Below, in pieces: positions 36,200 to 47,401 of a DNA stretch of 64,000 nt (positions within the stretch are counted from its first letter, which is position 1; each line of letters begins with the position of its first letter). Under the pieces are notes generated by a model. The model was not told where the DNA came from and searched no databases. It saw only the letters and a list, made by a program, of their open reading frames with translations. The DNA is taken from the NCBI RefSeq assembly GCF_040712315.1, contig NC_134013.1:79490001-79554000 (forward strand), given 5' to 3'. Source of the DNA: Castanea sativa (lineage: Eukaryota > Streptophyta > Magnoliopsida > Fagales > Fagaceae). Position numbers and translations under genes: made by a program.

Positions 36200-37135
36200 T
36201 GTTAGAGATATATCAGCCCATTAGTATAAGTCAAAGTCTAATTCTACTTTGTATACAAACCAAGTCTCCTACTTATACCATAAGTCTATTAGTCTAGGGT
36301 TTAGTTTACTATATATACACATATTATGGTTCATTGTAACACAGGATTTGTACTATACTTTAATATATTATTGATGTAGTCATTTAGGGTTTTCTCCGTA
36401 GATGTAGGCCATTAAGCTGAATTACGTAACTCTTGTGTGTTATTGTGTTCTATACTTTATATTTTCGCTTCCGTATCCATACTAGTATATTCAACATGGT
36501 GTATCAATGCTAATATTTAACATGGTATCAGAGCCAAATTCCTATGGTTATGGTTTTTTGTTCTTATGGTGTATTAAGAGCAATCTTTGTTTTCCTCGGT
36601 GTTTCTTCACTGCATTCATTTTCTTTGGCTTCCCGCTACTGCTGTCAAATCTATTCGGTATAGTCATGCCACTGATAGAAGTCGCATCAATACTGCAAGA
36701 CCATTGCCTTCCTCAAACCACCATCATAGAGCCAAACTTCATTCAATGGATCTTCTCAACCTTATCAAATCTCAAGATTTCATCAAGCTTCCATCTTGAA
36801 TTTAAGAGGGGCTGTTAAAGATATATTAGCCCATTAGTATAAACCCAATCCTAATTCTACTTTGTGTGCAAGCCAAGTCTCTTACTTGTACTATAAGTCT
36901 ATTAGTTTAGGGTTTAGTCTACTATATATACACAAATTATGGTTTATTGTAATACAGGATTTGTACTACACTTTAATGTATTATTGATATAACCCTTTAA
37001 GGTTTTCTACGTGGATGTAGGCCGTTAGGCTGAACCACACGTAACTCTCGTATGTTATTGTGTTCTATACTTTATGTTTTTACTTTCGCATTCATACTAG
37101 CATATTCAATATGGTGTATCAATACTAATGTTTAA
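36200..37135 (+). mobile_element. TRIM element (terminal-repeat retrotransposon in miniature)
   Basis: Two direct terminal repeats of about 323 bp (36200-36522 and 36813-37135) start TGTTAGAGATATAT and TGTTAAAGATATAT. The internal region is only 290 bp. It starts with the initiator-Met primer site TGGTATCAGAGCC (36523-36535) and ends with the purine tract AAGAGGGGC just before the 3' repeat. There is no gag or pol, so it is non-autonomous. Short frames inside have no domain. Each repeat contains a TATATA box (CTATATATACAC, about 36310 and 36921) that could drive transcription. No target duplication was confirmed. Confidence 0.85.
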
Positions 37136-39122
37136 TCGTATTGCCATGCCATGTTGCCATAGGCCCGTAAAGATTGCCACCCTCTCTGTCAACTCTTCAC
37201 TTTTCTTTAATCTTCCTGAGCATTAGGATCCCTCCCCCTCCCCAAATCACTCATTTTGCTTTCCTCCACAAATTGAAAACACAAAAACCAATCTTTGATG
37301 GTGGTGCACGCTGTTAGAGTTTCCATCCCAATTTCTGAAGTCTGAAAATACTCGCATGCTCATTGATAACAAACTAGAGATACTCAAAAATTTTGTTACA
37401 TGTGGCTACGCCCACTCACAACTAATTAGTAATTCAATTTTGGGATGAATTATTATTTTTAATAAATTTTAGAAAAATCTCGTTTCTTAAATAAAGTATC
37501 ATGTGTATGTATGCAATGAGATATTAACAGATTGTAAGTCCTACTAAAATATGGAGTCCACAAACTATGAGAGTTTTGTCGCATGCACTTAAAAGTCAAA
37601 ACACACGATAATTTTTCCATTTCTAAAATCTTTTCTTGATTAATTTTGAGATTGATTATTATTTCAGATAAATTTTAGGAGAGTATCTTCAATCTCAAGA
37701 AAGGTTAGTGTTTTTTTAATGATATATTATTATTGATCCTAATTGACATCGAGATATAATATTATTTTGATGGTTGTTCAACTATATGAAAATTTGTGAC
37801 AAGAAATTATTCAGGTTATCAACGTCCACCTAGATGATGATAATATCCACATTCATTATAGAACAAACATATATCTAACAATTGTTTTAGTCACCCCGGC
37901 ATAGTTGGGATGAAGACTTTCATGTCTATTAGTAATTGATAAGATTGTTTAAGTTGGTTTAGAAAGCACTCTCAAATATTTTATTTCAACTTTCACATCT
38001 ATTCCTTTAGAACTATAAATTAGTAATTCCATGCTTATCAGCTAAAACTAATTCGCAATACCATATACATGAAGATACCATAATTAAATTATATTTGCAA
38101 TTAACCACTATTTATATTTATATTTATTTTATTTATAGGTGCTGATAGTTACAGAAGTTCATTATTACCTCTTTACAATAATTTTTTTTTTTAAATTTAG
38201 TTTTATTTTTAAAATTTGAGAAGTCCAATTTCAGTTGTAAATTGGCATTAAGTGAGTTCATAATTAGTCCAGTCATCCCATCTTTCCCCAAGGGGTCCAG
38301 TACTCCTGCAGTCCAGTTGTTTCCCTTAATAAAATTTTCCATTATTTCTAAGTCATTATTAATTTCCATAATTAGTCCATTTCCTCTCTCCCTCCCAACG
38401 GGCTCCAGCTGTAACTTCAAATTTCATTTTCCTTACCGAACTTTTGGTCTCTTTTCGCATCAAGTTCCAAACCAATTCAATCCTGCAAATACAAAAACAA
38501 ATAACAAATTAAATAATAACAACAAATAAACAAAATAAATATAATAAATAAATAAGAGAAAAAGAAAAATACCTCATCGCCGAGAAACAAAAACACGGAC
38601 GAACTTAACGGTACGTACAAGGACCTCAAACGACGCACGCAAATACCACGCAGAGATGGTAACGACACGTGAAACGGAGACGTCAATTATAACGGCGAAC
38701 ACTGAATGGGACACACAAAATTCACAACACGAGTTCAAAATGCACTGCAAAGGAATCTGGGTCTGAAATCTGAATGGAATTAATCAATTAATTAATTAAT
38801 TTAGTTTAGTCTGTTTGATTTTAGTTGGAAAATTTTGATGAAATTAATTAAGGTCCTTCAGTATCAGTAGCTGGCTCGGATAAGAGAGATTATATATGAT
38901 TTTTATATATACAGGTAGAGGGGTATATATGGAAATTTCGGTCACCGGATTACACCAAAAAAATACTCAATCCAATTCCGCTGCTTTCCAAGTCGCCAAG
39001 CTCTTCTTAATCACCTCACTTCGTAACCTGAAGCAGCTTTAGAAGTCTCTGACGCCTCTGTCGTCGCCGTTACCGTAAGATGACAGTCAAACTAAGAGAT
39101 TTAACGGTCAACGCACCAAAAA
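37136..39122. other. Intergenic DNA, 3' side of the serine-rich gene
   Basis: No second gene is supported. The end nearest 39122 should include the 3' UTR of the minus-strand serine-rich gene. A TTAATTAA-rich run lies near 38778-38806. Confidence 0.4.
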
Positions 39123-39782
39123 TCACTCATCGGCTGCTTTCGTCATCACCGAGAGCCGGCTCGGCCGGGGCTGAAAGTCGGCACGCCGCCGCTGTTGGTG
39201 AGAGGAGGGTCGAATCAAGGCCGCCAGGGCTCGCTTCACGAGATCGCCTTCCACGCCGCCGATTCGGACGAGGGAGTTGGTCATCGCCGATCTGCGAGCG
39301 TTGAGTCTGTTCGGCGGAGCCGACGACTGTGAGTGCGAGTGGGAGCCGAAGCCCTTGTGCAAGCTGCAGCGGAAGGAGCCGGGGTGAGTGGTAGGAGAGC
39401 ACATACAGGTTCGTTTCTGAGCGGTGGTGCGCTTCACGATCTGGTGGTGGTGGTGAGGGTTGCTGACGGCGCCGGACGCGCCGCCGCGTGGGGAGACGGA
39501 GATGGATCTGTTGGGAGAGATCGAGCGGTGGTGGTCGATGGAGAATCGCACCGAAGGAGACGACGGATGCGAGGCTCCGTACATGTTGACGCGTGGCGGA
39601 GAGGCGGAGCGGTGGTGGTTGTTGAAGAAGGTCGTCGATCTGGACGAGAAGCTTGAAGTTGAATAAGCGAAGGCAGAGGAAGACGAAGAAGGTGAGTGAG
39701 AGTAGCCGCCGGAGAATCTGCCGGACGGTGAGAGTGACCGGATAGCTGGTCCGCTCGAGGTTTTTCTAGTAGATACCGCCAT
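39123..39782 (-). CDS. Plant serine-rich protein, single exon, 219 aa
   Basis: An uninterrupted frame runs from ATG 39782 to a stop at 39123. The N-terminal half is very rich in Ser, Pro, His and Arg and is probably disordered, with repeated SPxR and RSxSP motifs that could be phosphorylated (inference). The C-terminal half holds the conserved block of the plant serine-rich protein-like family: KRTCMCSPTTHPGSFRCSLHK (about 122-142), then SLVRIGGVEGDLVKRALAAL (about 169-189), then SSHQQRRRADFQPRPSRLS. The Cys residues in the first block are kept. The biochemical role is not established. The gene is GC-rich compared with its surroundings, as usual for intronless plant genes. Long open frames on the opposite strand are shadows of this composition. 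A TATA box lies about 140 bp upstream of the ATG, and the leader is CT-rich. Confidence 0.9.
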   Translation of the reverse strand: MAVSTRKTSSGPAIRSLSPSGRFSGGYSHSPSSSSSAFAYSTSSFSSRSTTFFNNHHRSASPPRVNMYGASHPSSPSVRFSIDHHRSISPNRSISVSPRGGASGAVSNPHHHHQIVKRTTAQKRTCMCSPTTHPGSFRCSLHKGFGSHSHSQSSAPPNRLNARRSAMTNSLVRIGGVEGDLVKRALAALIRPSSHQQRRRADFQPRPSRLSVMTKAADE

Positions 39783-39921
39783 TTTTTTTTTTTTGGTATC
39801 AGAAGAGAGAGAGAGAGTTTCTAGAGAGAGAAAGAATGAAAAAGAGAGAGAGGGTTTTGTGTTTCTTTGTAAGCCGTGTTTGGCTGTCTAATTCGGCAAA
39901 CCTAGCTTCACTCGAGCTATG

Positions 39922-39929
39922 TATTTATA
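39922..39929 (-). promoter_or_regulatory. TATA box of the serine-rich gene
   Basis: The minus strand reads CACTATAAATACATAG. TATAAATA lies about 140 bp before the ATG, followed by a CT-rich leader. This matches the usual plant core promoter. Confidence 0.75.
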
Positions 39930-40672
39930 GTGTTTTTTGAAGGAGGGAAAAGATGCGGAATGTGCGAGACTTGTGGAAATTTCGCGATATTTTTCATTCA
40001 GGATATTTTAATATTCTATTTCGCGGTTATTTGCAATGATACCCCTAGGATTCTACTATATTTACTTTTGGGTATGTATGCTTTTCTTTGGCATGTATAA
40101 TCACTATCATAGTGTCATGTACGTATTTTGCCTAATTAGTAGGCGGCTTCATTTCGGCCATTACTCATTAATACAATAGTTTTTCCTTGTCTTTGAAATT
40201 AGTATTTACCATTAATAAAAATTAATTTTAAAAATAAATATATATGTCACACTTTTATATATTTTTAATGGGAGTTGAAATTCAAATATAATATATTTTT
40301 GTTGAAAATACCAAAAAATCATTTTAACCTCATAGTCCATTAACAATATTACTTGTTTTTATGTTAAAGCTTAAATTTAATCTTGCCCAAAGGTCCAGTA
40401 ATAGTTGGTTTTGTGACCTCATGGTAAAAAAAAATTATCATTATAGAGCAAATATTATAAATTTAAATAATATGAAACCCATATAAAAAAATGCCATTAA
40501 GGTTTTTTTTTTTTTTTTTGGGGTCAAAAATTCAATAAACTTATTTTCAAAATTTGATTCATCATAGTATGACCATAAGTATGGTTACTTTTTAAAGTTA
40601 GGTTGTTAACATTTAATAATAAATATTAGTAGTAAAATATATTAACAAAATTAATGAAATTTAGAATGGTCT

Positions 40673-41446
40673 TGTAAGTGCACAATTGTACCCGAATAAA
40701 AAAACAAGTGTTGGGCTCAGGCCCAATGAGCTTTATACAATAAAATTTGTAGAATATGGATTTGAAATCTAAGTTCGGGATGTTGGAAGTTTGATTAACA
40801 GGCTAGAGTGCCACAATCTGTGCAAATGATAAACAAATATGACAAAGAGACCTCCTCGAACGTAAGCCAAGGACGATTTGTATATATATTCTCTTTCTAT
40901 GCCAAAATTTACAATTCTTAGTTCTTATTTTTCTCAGCAGAAAGTGCAGATCTCTCTCTCTTTCCTCTCTCATCTCCTTATATACTTCTTTTTCTTCACT
41001 GGTTCATCCACGTGTCATACAAATCTTCCCCTTGAATACTTGTTTCATCCACCACCTTCTTGAAGTCTTCCAATAACAGCAAGAAGGCTGAATTCTACTG
41101 TTCAGAGGTCATTTCCTCATTAATGCGGTCGGGGAGGTAGATGCAGGGCCTTTAATGTGGCAGTAGCAGCTTTTTTCTTAGATATTTCTCACATGTCCCT
41201 GCTTTTAAAGGGTGCTTGGATCACCCTCTTACCCATCAGTTCTTCCAGAATTCTGCCTCTAACCCATTTAACAAGTCCCAGGGTCACTGCTGGACCTGTC
41301 CGAGGAGACACTCTTCCTCGAAAAACTCTTCGGACTACCACAGTGCGGATTGATTTGTGGGCGTAGAGGTCCTGATCAAAACAGACTGGTACCAACCGAT
41401 CAGGCCCAAAGCCTAAACGTTTATTCAATAGCTTTTACCCCCCACA
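40673..41446 (-). mobile_element. Solo LTR with perfect target duplication GGTCT
   Basis: 774 bp from TGTAAGTGC to CCCCCCACA, flanked on both sides by GGTCT (40668-40672 and 41447-41451). Reverse-complemented it aligns along its full length with the 773-bp LTR at 60432-61204, including GGTACCAGTCTGTTTTGAT and GAGTGTCTCCTCGGACAGG. There is no internal region. A 5-bp duplication with one LTR is the signature of recombination between the two LTRs of a once complete element. Confidence 0.95.
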
Positions 41447-41554
41447 GGTCTATAGGTCGAGTTTTCATGATCTTTTTCATTCCAAATATTTTAATACTTT
41501 ATTTTGCTTTTATTTGTGACGATACCCCTAGTATTCTAGTATATTTACAATAGG

Positions 41555-41716
41555 AGTGGGTTTCAAATAGCTCAACTAGTAAAGTCTCTGATGGTTGAAT
41601 AAGAGATCTAGGGTTCAATCCCTGCCTACACCAAAAATTGATTGGTGTCTTAGTCTGATAATAAAGAACTATTATCAGGAGCGGACACCATAGGTTGAAA
41701 CTCTCTCTAAAAAAAA
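41555..41716 (+). mobile_element. tRNA-derived SINE with 18-bp target duplication
   Basis: The 162-bp element has RNA polymerase III promoter boxes near its 5' end: box A-like TAGCTCAACTAG (41568-41579) and box B-like GGTTCAATCCC (41612-41622), 32 bp apart. It ends in an A-run. The same 18 bp, TAGTATATTTACAATAGG, stands at 41537-41554 and 41717-41734. This is a classic LINE-mobilised insertion. Several relatives occur in the window. Confidence 0.92.
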
Positions 41717-41763
41717 TAGTATATTTACAATAGGGTATGTGTGCTAGCACAATATATATCATT

Positions 41764-42529
41764 TGTGGGGGGCAAAAAGATCCTGATGAGAATGTGGGCC
41801 TTTTGGGCCGTGTTAAGGAAGGCCGACCTGCTACTGGGTTTAGAATTTGTTGGTACTATGGGTCGGCCCATACGCCGAGGGTCCGAAGATCCAGCCGAGG
41901 GTGAACTTATCCTCGGACGGACACCGAAGAACTCGGGGTTTCGCAATAAAGATTAGGGGATGACACGGTTAAGACCAATGGTTAAAAGGGGTAAACCCTA
42001 GAATGCCCCAGAAGCACTGGTGTTGAAGAAATGTCAAAGATAAAGGCTGCTACCTCCACATTAAAGACCCTGCACCTACCACCCTGGCCGCATTGATGGG
42101 GAAGTGACACCTGAACAGTGGAAGAGAAACTTCTGGTTACTATTCAAAGGCACTGGGAAAAGAAATATCTAGGTTAAAGGGGAGGTAAAGCAACACGTGT
42201 AAAAGGTATTCAAGAGAGTAGTATTTAAGGAGGAATCTAAGACAGAAAGAGGGGGATCTCCCTCTTTGGAACCTAAAAGAAAGAGAAAAAGAGAGAGAGA
42301 GAGAGAGAGAGAGAAATTATATAATAACAGTTCTCGGCTTACGTCCGAGTAGATTGATTTATAGCATTCTTTGTTGTTTTTAAGTGTTTATAATCTTTAG
42401 CTTGCTAGTTAATCCTCAAACGCTTCTAACCTGGGTTTCAAGCCCACACTCTACAAATTACATTGTTTAAGGCTCGTTGGGCCTGAGCCCGTAACTGTTC
42501 TTGGGGCCAGGTGCAATTGTGCACTTACA
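41764..42529 (+). mobile_element. Solo LTR with perfect target duplication TCATT
   Basis: 766 bp from TGTGGGGGGCAAAAAG to GTGCACTTACA, flanked by TCATT on both sides (41759-41763 and 42530-42534). Landmarks include GGCCGCATTGATGGGGAAGT and, near the end, GGGCCTGAGCCC. It lies only about 320 bp from the solo LTR of opposite orientation at 40673-41446. Confidence 0.95.
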
Positions 42530-43115
42530 TCATTAATCATATATGTATTTTTCCTATATTAGGGAACTTCATTTTGCTGATTAGTATTTATCATTAATCA
42601 AAACTAAATTTGAAATCATTTATAAAAAAAAAACTAAATTGAAAATGGGGTTTTTTTTTTTAATAAAGTGGGAGATAAGATTCGATCTAAGATGTATTAG
42701 AAAATGTTTTTTTAACCTAAATTTTATTGAAAAATTTTATTTGTATTACATTAAAGCTTGTTTATTCTTATTATAATAAAGGTAAGTTTCATATATATAT
42801 ATGAACATAAACGTTTAAATTGGTTTTCTCCTGTAAATGAATTAATTGGTTTAGTCCTCATGGTAGAAAAAAAATCATAAAAGAACAAATACCATATATT
42901 TAAATATTATTTTATCTATAAATAAAAAAGAGTACCAATTTGTTTTTTTTATAAAAAAAATACAGTATTTTGAAAAAAATAAATAAATTTATTTCCAAAA
43001 TTTGATTCATAAATTTGACTGTAAGTATGGTTACTTCTTAAAGCTAGGTTGATAACATTTAATAATAAGGATTAGTGGTATACAAAATTAATGAAATTTA
43101 AAAGTAAATGGAATG

Positions 43116-44634
43116 TGCCATTAGATTCTAGCATGGCAATAAAATATGCCAAAGTTTTATGGTGGAATGAATGCAATTGTATGGATATCAACTAGCTTTT
43201 TTTAGTGTACGCAAAAAAAAAAAAATAATAATACTAATTTGTCTAATAATTTTCATGGAGTTAAATTAAAATTTTTTTTTAAATTATTTATTAAGGATTA
43301 TTATCCTCTTTTACAAGATATATAGAATAGAAATGACGACTTGATAGTACGTATGTATGTTTGTTATTATTAATAAAATCAGTAAAGAAAGAAAAGCAAA
43401 TAATAATTTTTAACATTATATTTTGTATCAAATAAGATTCTAATATAATTTCTCAAAAAAAAAAAAGATTCTAATATTTGTTTTTCATTATTACATTTCA
43501 AAACGTTTCTTTCTTTATTTATACTTGAAGATTCAAATTACCTTTTTGATAGTGATTCAAAGATTCTAATACTTCCATGCAATGTATGTAATAATTTATT
43601 AAAATAAGGAAAGATTAAAAAAAAGGTAATCAAAGCATTTTTTTTTTTCTTACATTGAATCTAGACAAATAAATGGCAAAGCTATTAATGTAATAACCAT
43701 AGAAAGCGCAGAAGAAATACAAAGCATCTAATTAATGCAAGAACATGCACTAAAAAAGAGAAAGAAAAAACAACAGTTTACAAATGCCCAAAGCATAGGG
43801 GCATGGGCATAATTGCAAAATTCAAATAACATAAATATTCGCAGTGTTTTTGGCGCGTACTATGTTTATAATTTAACGTAACCTAACCAAACCAGGCCGC
43901 AAGTTGGGTTAGTGGGAAACTAGAGAAGCTAGTTAAGATTTCGGTGTTCTGATCCAAATCCAACCGTTTTTAGTTTTTAAGAAAGCTGTGGGCAGCATCG
44001 GACAGTAGTAATAGCATAGTATAAATAAAACGACAAATCCAAAAGAGAGTGTTGAGGTATCTGACAGCTTTTTCGGGATTCTAAAAAAACGGTCGCTGCC
44101 GTTCTGCCACGTACGTTGTATCCCGTTACAACACACACGCTCCTTATATGCCACGTACCAGTCTAAAGTGGTTTTCTACTTTTTAAGAATTTACCAATTG
44201 TGTGGCTCGGAACAGAACAGCCTCGCCGATTTTTTTTTTTTGAAAGGACAGTCTCGCCTAGTTGTGGTAATAATATGAAGTAAACAAATAGTCGAGGTGG
44301 TATATGTTTATAGTGGGCAATTTATAATTTGTATAGTGAGACACGTGTAATTGTTAGTACTATGGTTCACATGGATGTGGGCATGTGGCAGAGGGTGGTA
44401 GATTCTTTGTAGCTAATTTTAGTATTGTTCCTTTGCGAAGGATTTCATAAACTATTAGCTGCGGAGGTATAGTTAGATTCATTTGCCTTTTTTTAAACTT
44501 TCAAATTTTAAAGTACATTTGATTTAAGAGAGAGAGAGAGAGTTTTATTTTTTATCTAGGTTCATATGGTTAGAGATAACTTCTTCTTCTTTTTGAGAAA
44601 CTGGTTAGAGATAACTTGAATAGAGTATGAAAAG

Positions 44635-44637
<3 letters not shown>
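43116..44637. other. Gene-poor spacer
   Basis: AT-rich except about 43835-44165, which is less AT-rich and contains CACGTAC twice (about 44108 and 44153). A 73-codon minus-strand frame there has no motif. This might be an orphan promoter, but no gene follows on either side. Confidence 0.35.

Positions 44638-44671
<34 letters not shown>
44638..44671. repeat. (TA)n microsatellite
   Basis: An uninterrupted TA dinucleotide run just before the tandem array. Confidence 0.9.
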
Positions 44672-44673
<2 letters not shown>

Positions 44674-44698
44674 TTATGATATATTTGTATTTTATTAA

Positions 44699-45855
44699 TA
44701 TGTATATTTGAAATGGTCATATATAAATATGATTTTTCGCTCCTTGGAATAATTGGGTGGTAAACTTATTGATGTGACATGTAACGTAAATCCAGAGATC
44801 TTGGATTCAATACGCAATACTATCAATATACATGATTTTTAAAGTATTTAATGGGTAGAGAGTGAAATATAATCTGAACAAAGATTGAGAGTTTAAGATA
44901 TCATTTACTTATTACATAAAATACATCTTTTTAAAATCACTATATTGCATTTGTTTTTATTTGACTGAAATCTTCAACTAAAACTCACATACTCATATAG
45001 TTAAATTTATATCTAATATTTTATATTGAATTTTTTAATGAAAAAAATCCCTTAATTTTAAACCCTCTTATCCAAGCATAACAATATGTATATTTGAAAT
45101 GGTTATCTATGAATATGATTTTTTGCTCCAAGAATAATTGGGTGGTGAACTTATTGATGTGATACATAACGTAAATCCAAAGATCTTTGATTCAATACGC
45201 AACACTATTAGTCTATGTGATTTTCAAAGTATTTAATGGGTAGAGAATGAAATATAATATACAAAGACCGGGAGTTTGGGATATCATTTACTTATTATAT
45301 AAAATACATCTTTTTAAAATCACTATATTAAATTTTTTTTTATTTGAGTGAAATCTTCAACTAAAACTCACATACTCATATACTTAAATTTATATATAAT
45401 TTTTTATATTGAATTTTTTAATTAAAAAAAATCCCTAAATTTTAAACCCTCCTATCCAAGCATAACAATATGTATATTTGAAAAGGTTATATATGAATAT
45501 GATTTTTTGCTCCATGGAATAATTAGGTGGTGAACTTATTGATGTGATACGTAATGTAAATCCAAAGATCTTTGATTCAATACGCAACACTATTAGTATA
45601 CGTGATTTTCAAAGTATTTAATGGGTAGAGAGTGAAATATAATCTGAACAAAGATTGGCAGTTAAGGATACTATTTACTTATTACGTAAAATACATTTAT
45701 TAAAATCACTATATTACATTTGTTTTTATTTGAGTGAAATCTTTGACTAAAACTCACATACTCATATAGTTAAATTTATATCTAATATTTTATATTAAAA
45801 TTTTTATACAAAAAAATCCCTTAATTTTAAATCCTTTTATCCAAGCATAACAATA
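44699..45855 (+). repeat. Three tandem copies of a 385-bp unit
   Basis: Units start at about 44699, 45085 and 45469 (periods 386, 384 and 386 bp), each with TATGTATATTTGAAA.GGT. Each ends CTTATCCAAGCATAACAATA or a close variant. The copies are highly similar, with scattered substitutions and few indels. They are AT-rich and non-coding and lie next to a (TA)n run. Confidence 0.9.
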
Positions 45856-45932
45856 TTAATGTTAGTTGATAGAAATTTAATTTGCATGCAATATGCATGA
45901 TTTTAATTTGTCTGTTTTTTTTTTTTTTTTTT

Positions 45933-46094
45933 GTGGGTTTCAACTAGCTCAACTGGTAAAGTCTCTAATGGTTGAATAAGAGATCTGAGATTCAATTTCG
46001 GCCTACACTAAAAACTGATTGGTGTCTTGGTCTGATGATAAAGAGCTATCATCAGGAGCAGACGCAATAGGTTGAAACTCTCTTTCAAAAAAAA
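45933..46094 (+). mobile_element. tRNA-derived SINE, same family as 41555-41716
   Basis: Box A-like TAGCTCAACTGG is intact. Box B is changed to GATTCAATTTC. The 3' body TGATGATAAAGAGCTATC and CTCTTTCAAAAAAAA end are conserved. T-rich runs flank both ends, so the target duplication is obscured. Confidence 0.8.
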
Positions 46095-46341
46095 TTGTTT
46101 TTTTTTTAAAGATGCTTGATATTTATGTGACATTGAATTTATAATCACTTTAATGAAAATAAATTATGAAGAATACCTTAAAAAGAAGTGATTTTAGAGA
46201 GAGAGAGATTTCAAAATTAGTGGTGAATATACAAAGAATTTATCTGAAAAAAAAAAAAACTATTATTGTATCGATTGAAAATAATTTATTTCAAAATACT
46301 ACTTTTTTTTTTTTTGAGAAAATTTCAAAATACTACATAAC

Positions 46342-47048
46342 TTAAGGTCTATTTGGTAAGAGTATTTAAATATATATTTTTGTTTTGAAATCCATAAATT
46401 AGTGGGTCCCACACTTGAATTTATTTTTTAACTAATATTAGTGGACACGTGTCCGCAATCCAACGTGTCCAGTGAAAACTTTCACTAGACACAAGCTCTG
46501 CCCCTAATATTTTCTAATTGCAGTTTTAAAAAATTGTATTCTATTTTCCTAGTTTAAAACATGATTTTGAAAACGGCTAAGGGGTGTTTTCAGGATACAA
46601 AAAATGTTTTTAATGACATAGTTGTAAATAAATTGAAAACAGTGGACCCTACATATGTGCCCAAACTCTTTTATATATTAAATTAAGGAGTTTATCTTTA
46701 TCACAAAAAGAATTTTCACCCTTCAAATTTGAAACTTATCATAAAAAGAGGTACATAATGAGCTCTATTCCCTTATCATTATTCACAAAAAAAAAAAGTA
46801 ATCTACAAATTTTACACGTTATTTTTTGTAAATATTTTTAATAAAAAAATCAAAAATAGAAATAGTCTCCCAGACATTTTTTGTTTTTGTTTTTAGCATT
46901 TGAAAATTGTTCCTAAAAGTGGGAGCCAAACACGTAAAATATAAAAATTATTATCCAAAAACTAGCTTCAAATTCAATTTTTTGAAAATTTGTTTTTATA
47001 CTGTTTTGAAAACAAAAACAAAAATCTTCCTACCAATTAGACTCTTAA
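46342..47048 (+). mobile_element. MITE copy A (about 707 bp)
   Basis: The left end TTAAGGTCTATTTGGTAAGA and the right end, on the other strand TTAAGAGTCTAATTGGTAGG, are inverted copies. TTTTTGTTTT follows inside both. TTA or TTAA borders both sides, which would suit a PIF/Harbinger target but is not proven. A 64-bp insert at 46440-46503 is absent from copy B. Confidence 0.65.
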
Positions 47049-47401
47049 TTATTTGGAATATTTGATTCTGTTCAGATTACATAAATGTCTCTATTCATAT
47101 TTTTGACAGCATATGCTGTTCCAAACTTCAAATGTATATATCCATTTGACCAAGGATCATCAAGTCACTCGCGATGAATTAAAATGTCATTTTCACAAAC
47201 AGAGGTAATGTCTTGGTATACTAATTTTTTTTATCATATTAATTATTTATATTCATACAAATTACTTTTAAAATCATTAATATAATCTTCATAGTCATGA
47301 ACTTTTATTCCTCAAATCATGTGGTGGTTATGATCTATAATGTTGGGACTTTGTTAATTTGTGAAGGTAGCACGCCTAAACTTAATTAAAGTTGTGAAGG
47401 A

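Larger units (their letters stand above)
39960..43115 (+). repeat. Old tandem duplication, later interrupted by three insertions
   Basis: Copy A is about 39960-40672. Copy B starts near 41452 and ends near 43115. Shared, diverged landmarks in the same order: TTTTTCATTC..ATATTTTAATA, ATACCCCTAG.ATTCTA, TAGTATTTA.CATTAAT, CCTCATGGTA, TTATTT.CAAAATTTGATTCAT, GTATGGTTACTT.TTAAAG and AACATTTAATAATAA. Copy B is longer because it carries a SINE and a solo LTR. A second solo LTR sits at the junction. Copy A begins inside the upstream region of the serine-rich gene. Confidence 0.75.

Noticed and set aside
36507..36818. 103-codon frame
   Set aside because: Spans the TRIM primer site and internal region; no gag or other domain.
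39333..39656. Long plus-strand frames opposite the serine-rich gene
   Set aside because: GC-rich shadow frames; the minus-strand frame has the conserved family blocks and a TATA box.
41568..41622. tRNA gene suggested by box A and box B
   Set aside because: No cloverleaf could be drawn; the A-tail and 18-bp target duplication show a SINE.
43933..44154. 73-codon minus-strand frame
   Set aside because: No recognisable domain; base composition and two CACGTAC words suggest non-coding regulatory-like DNA instead.
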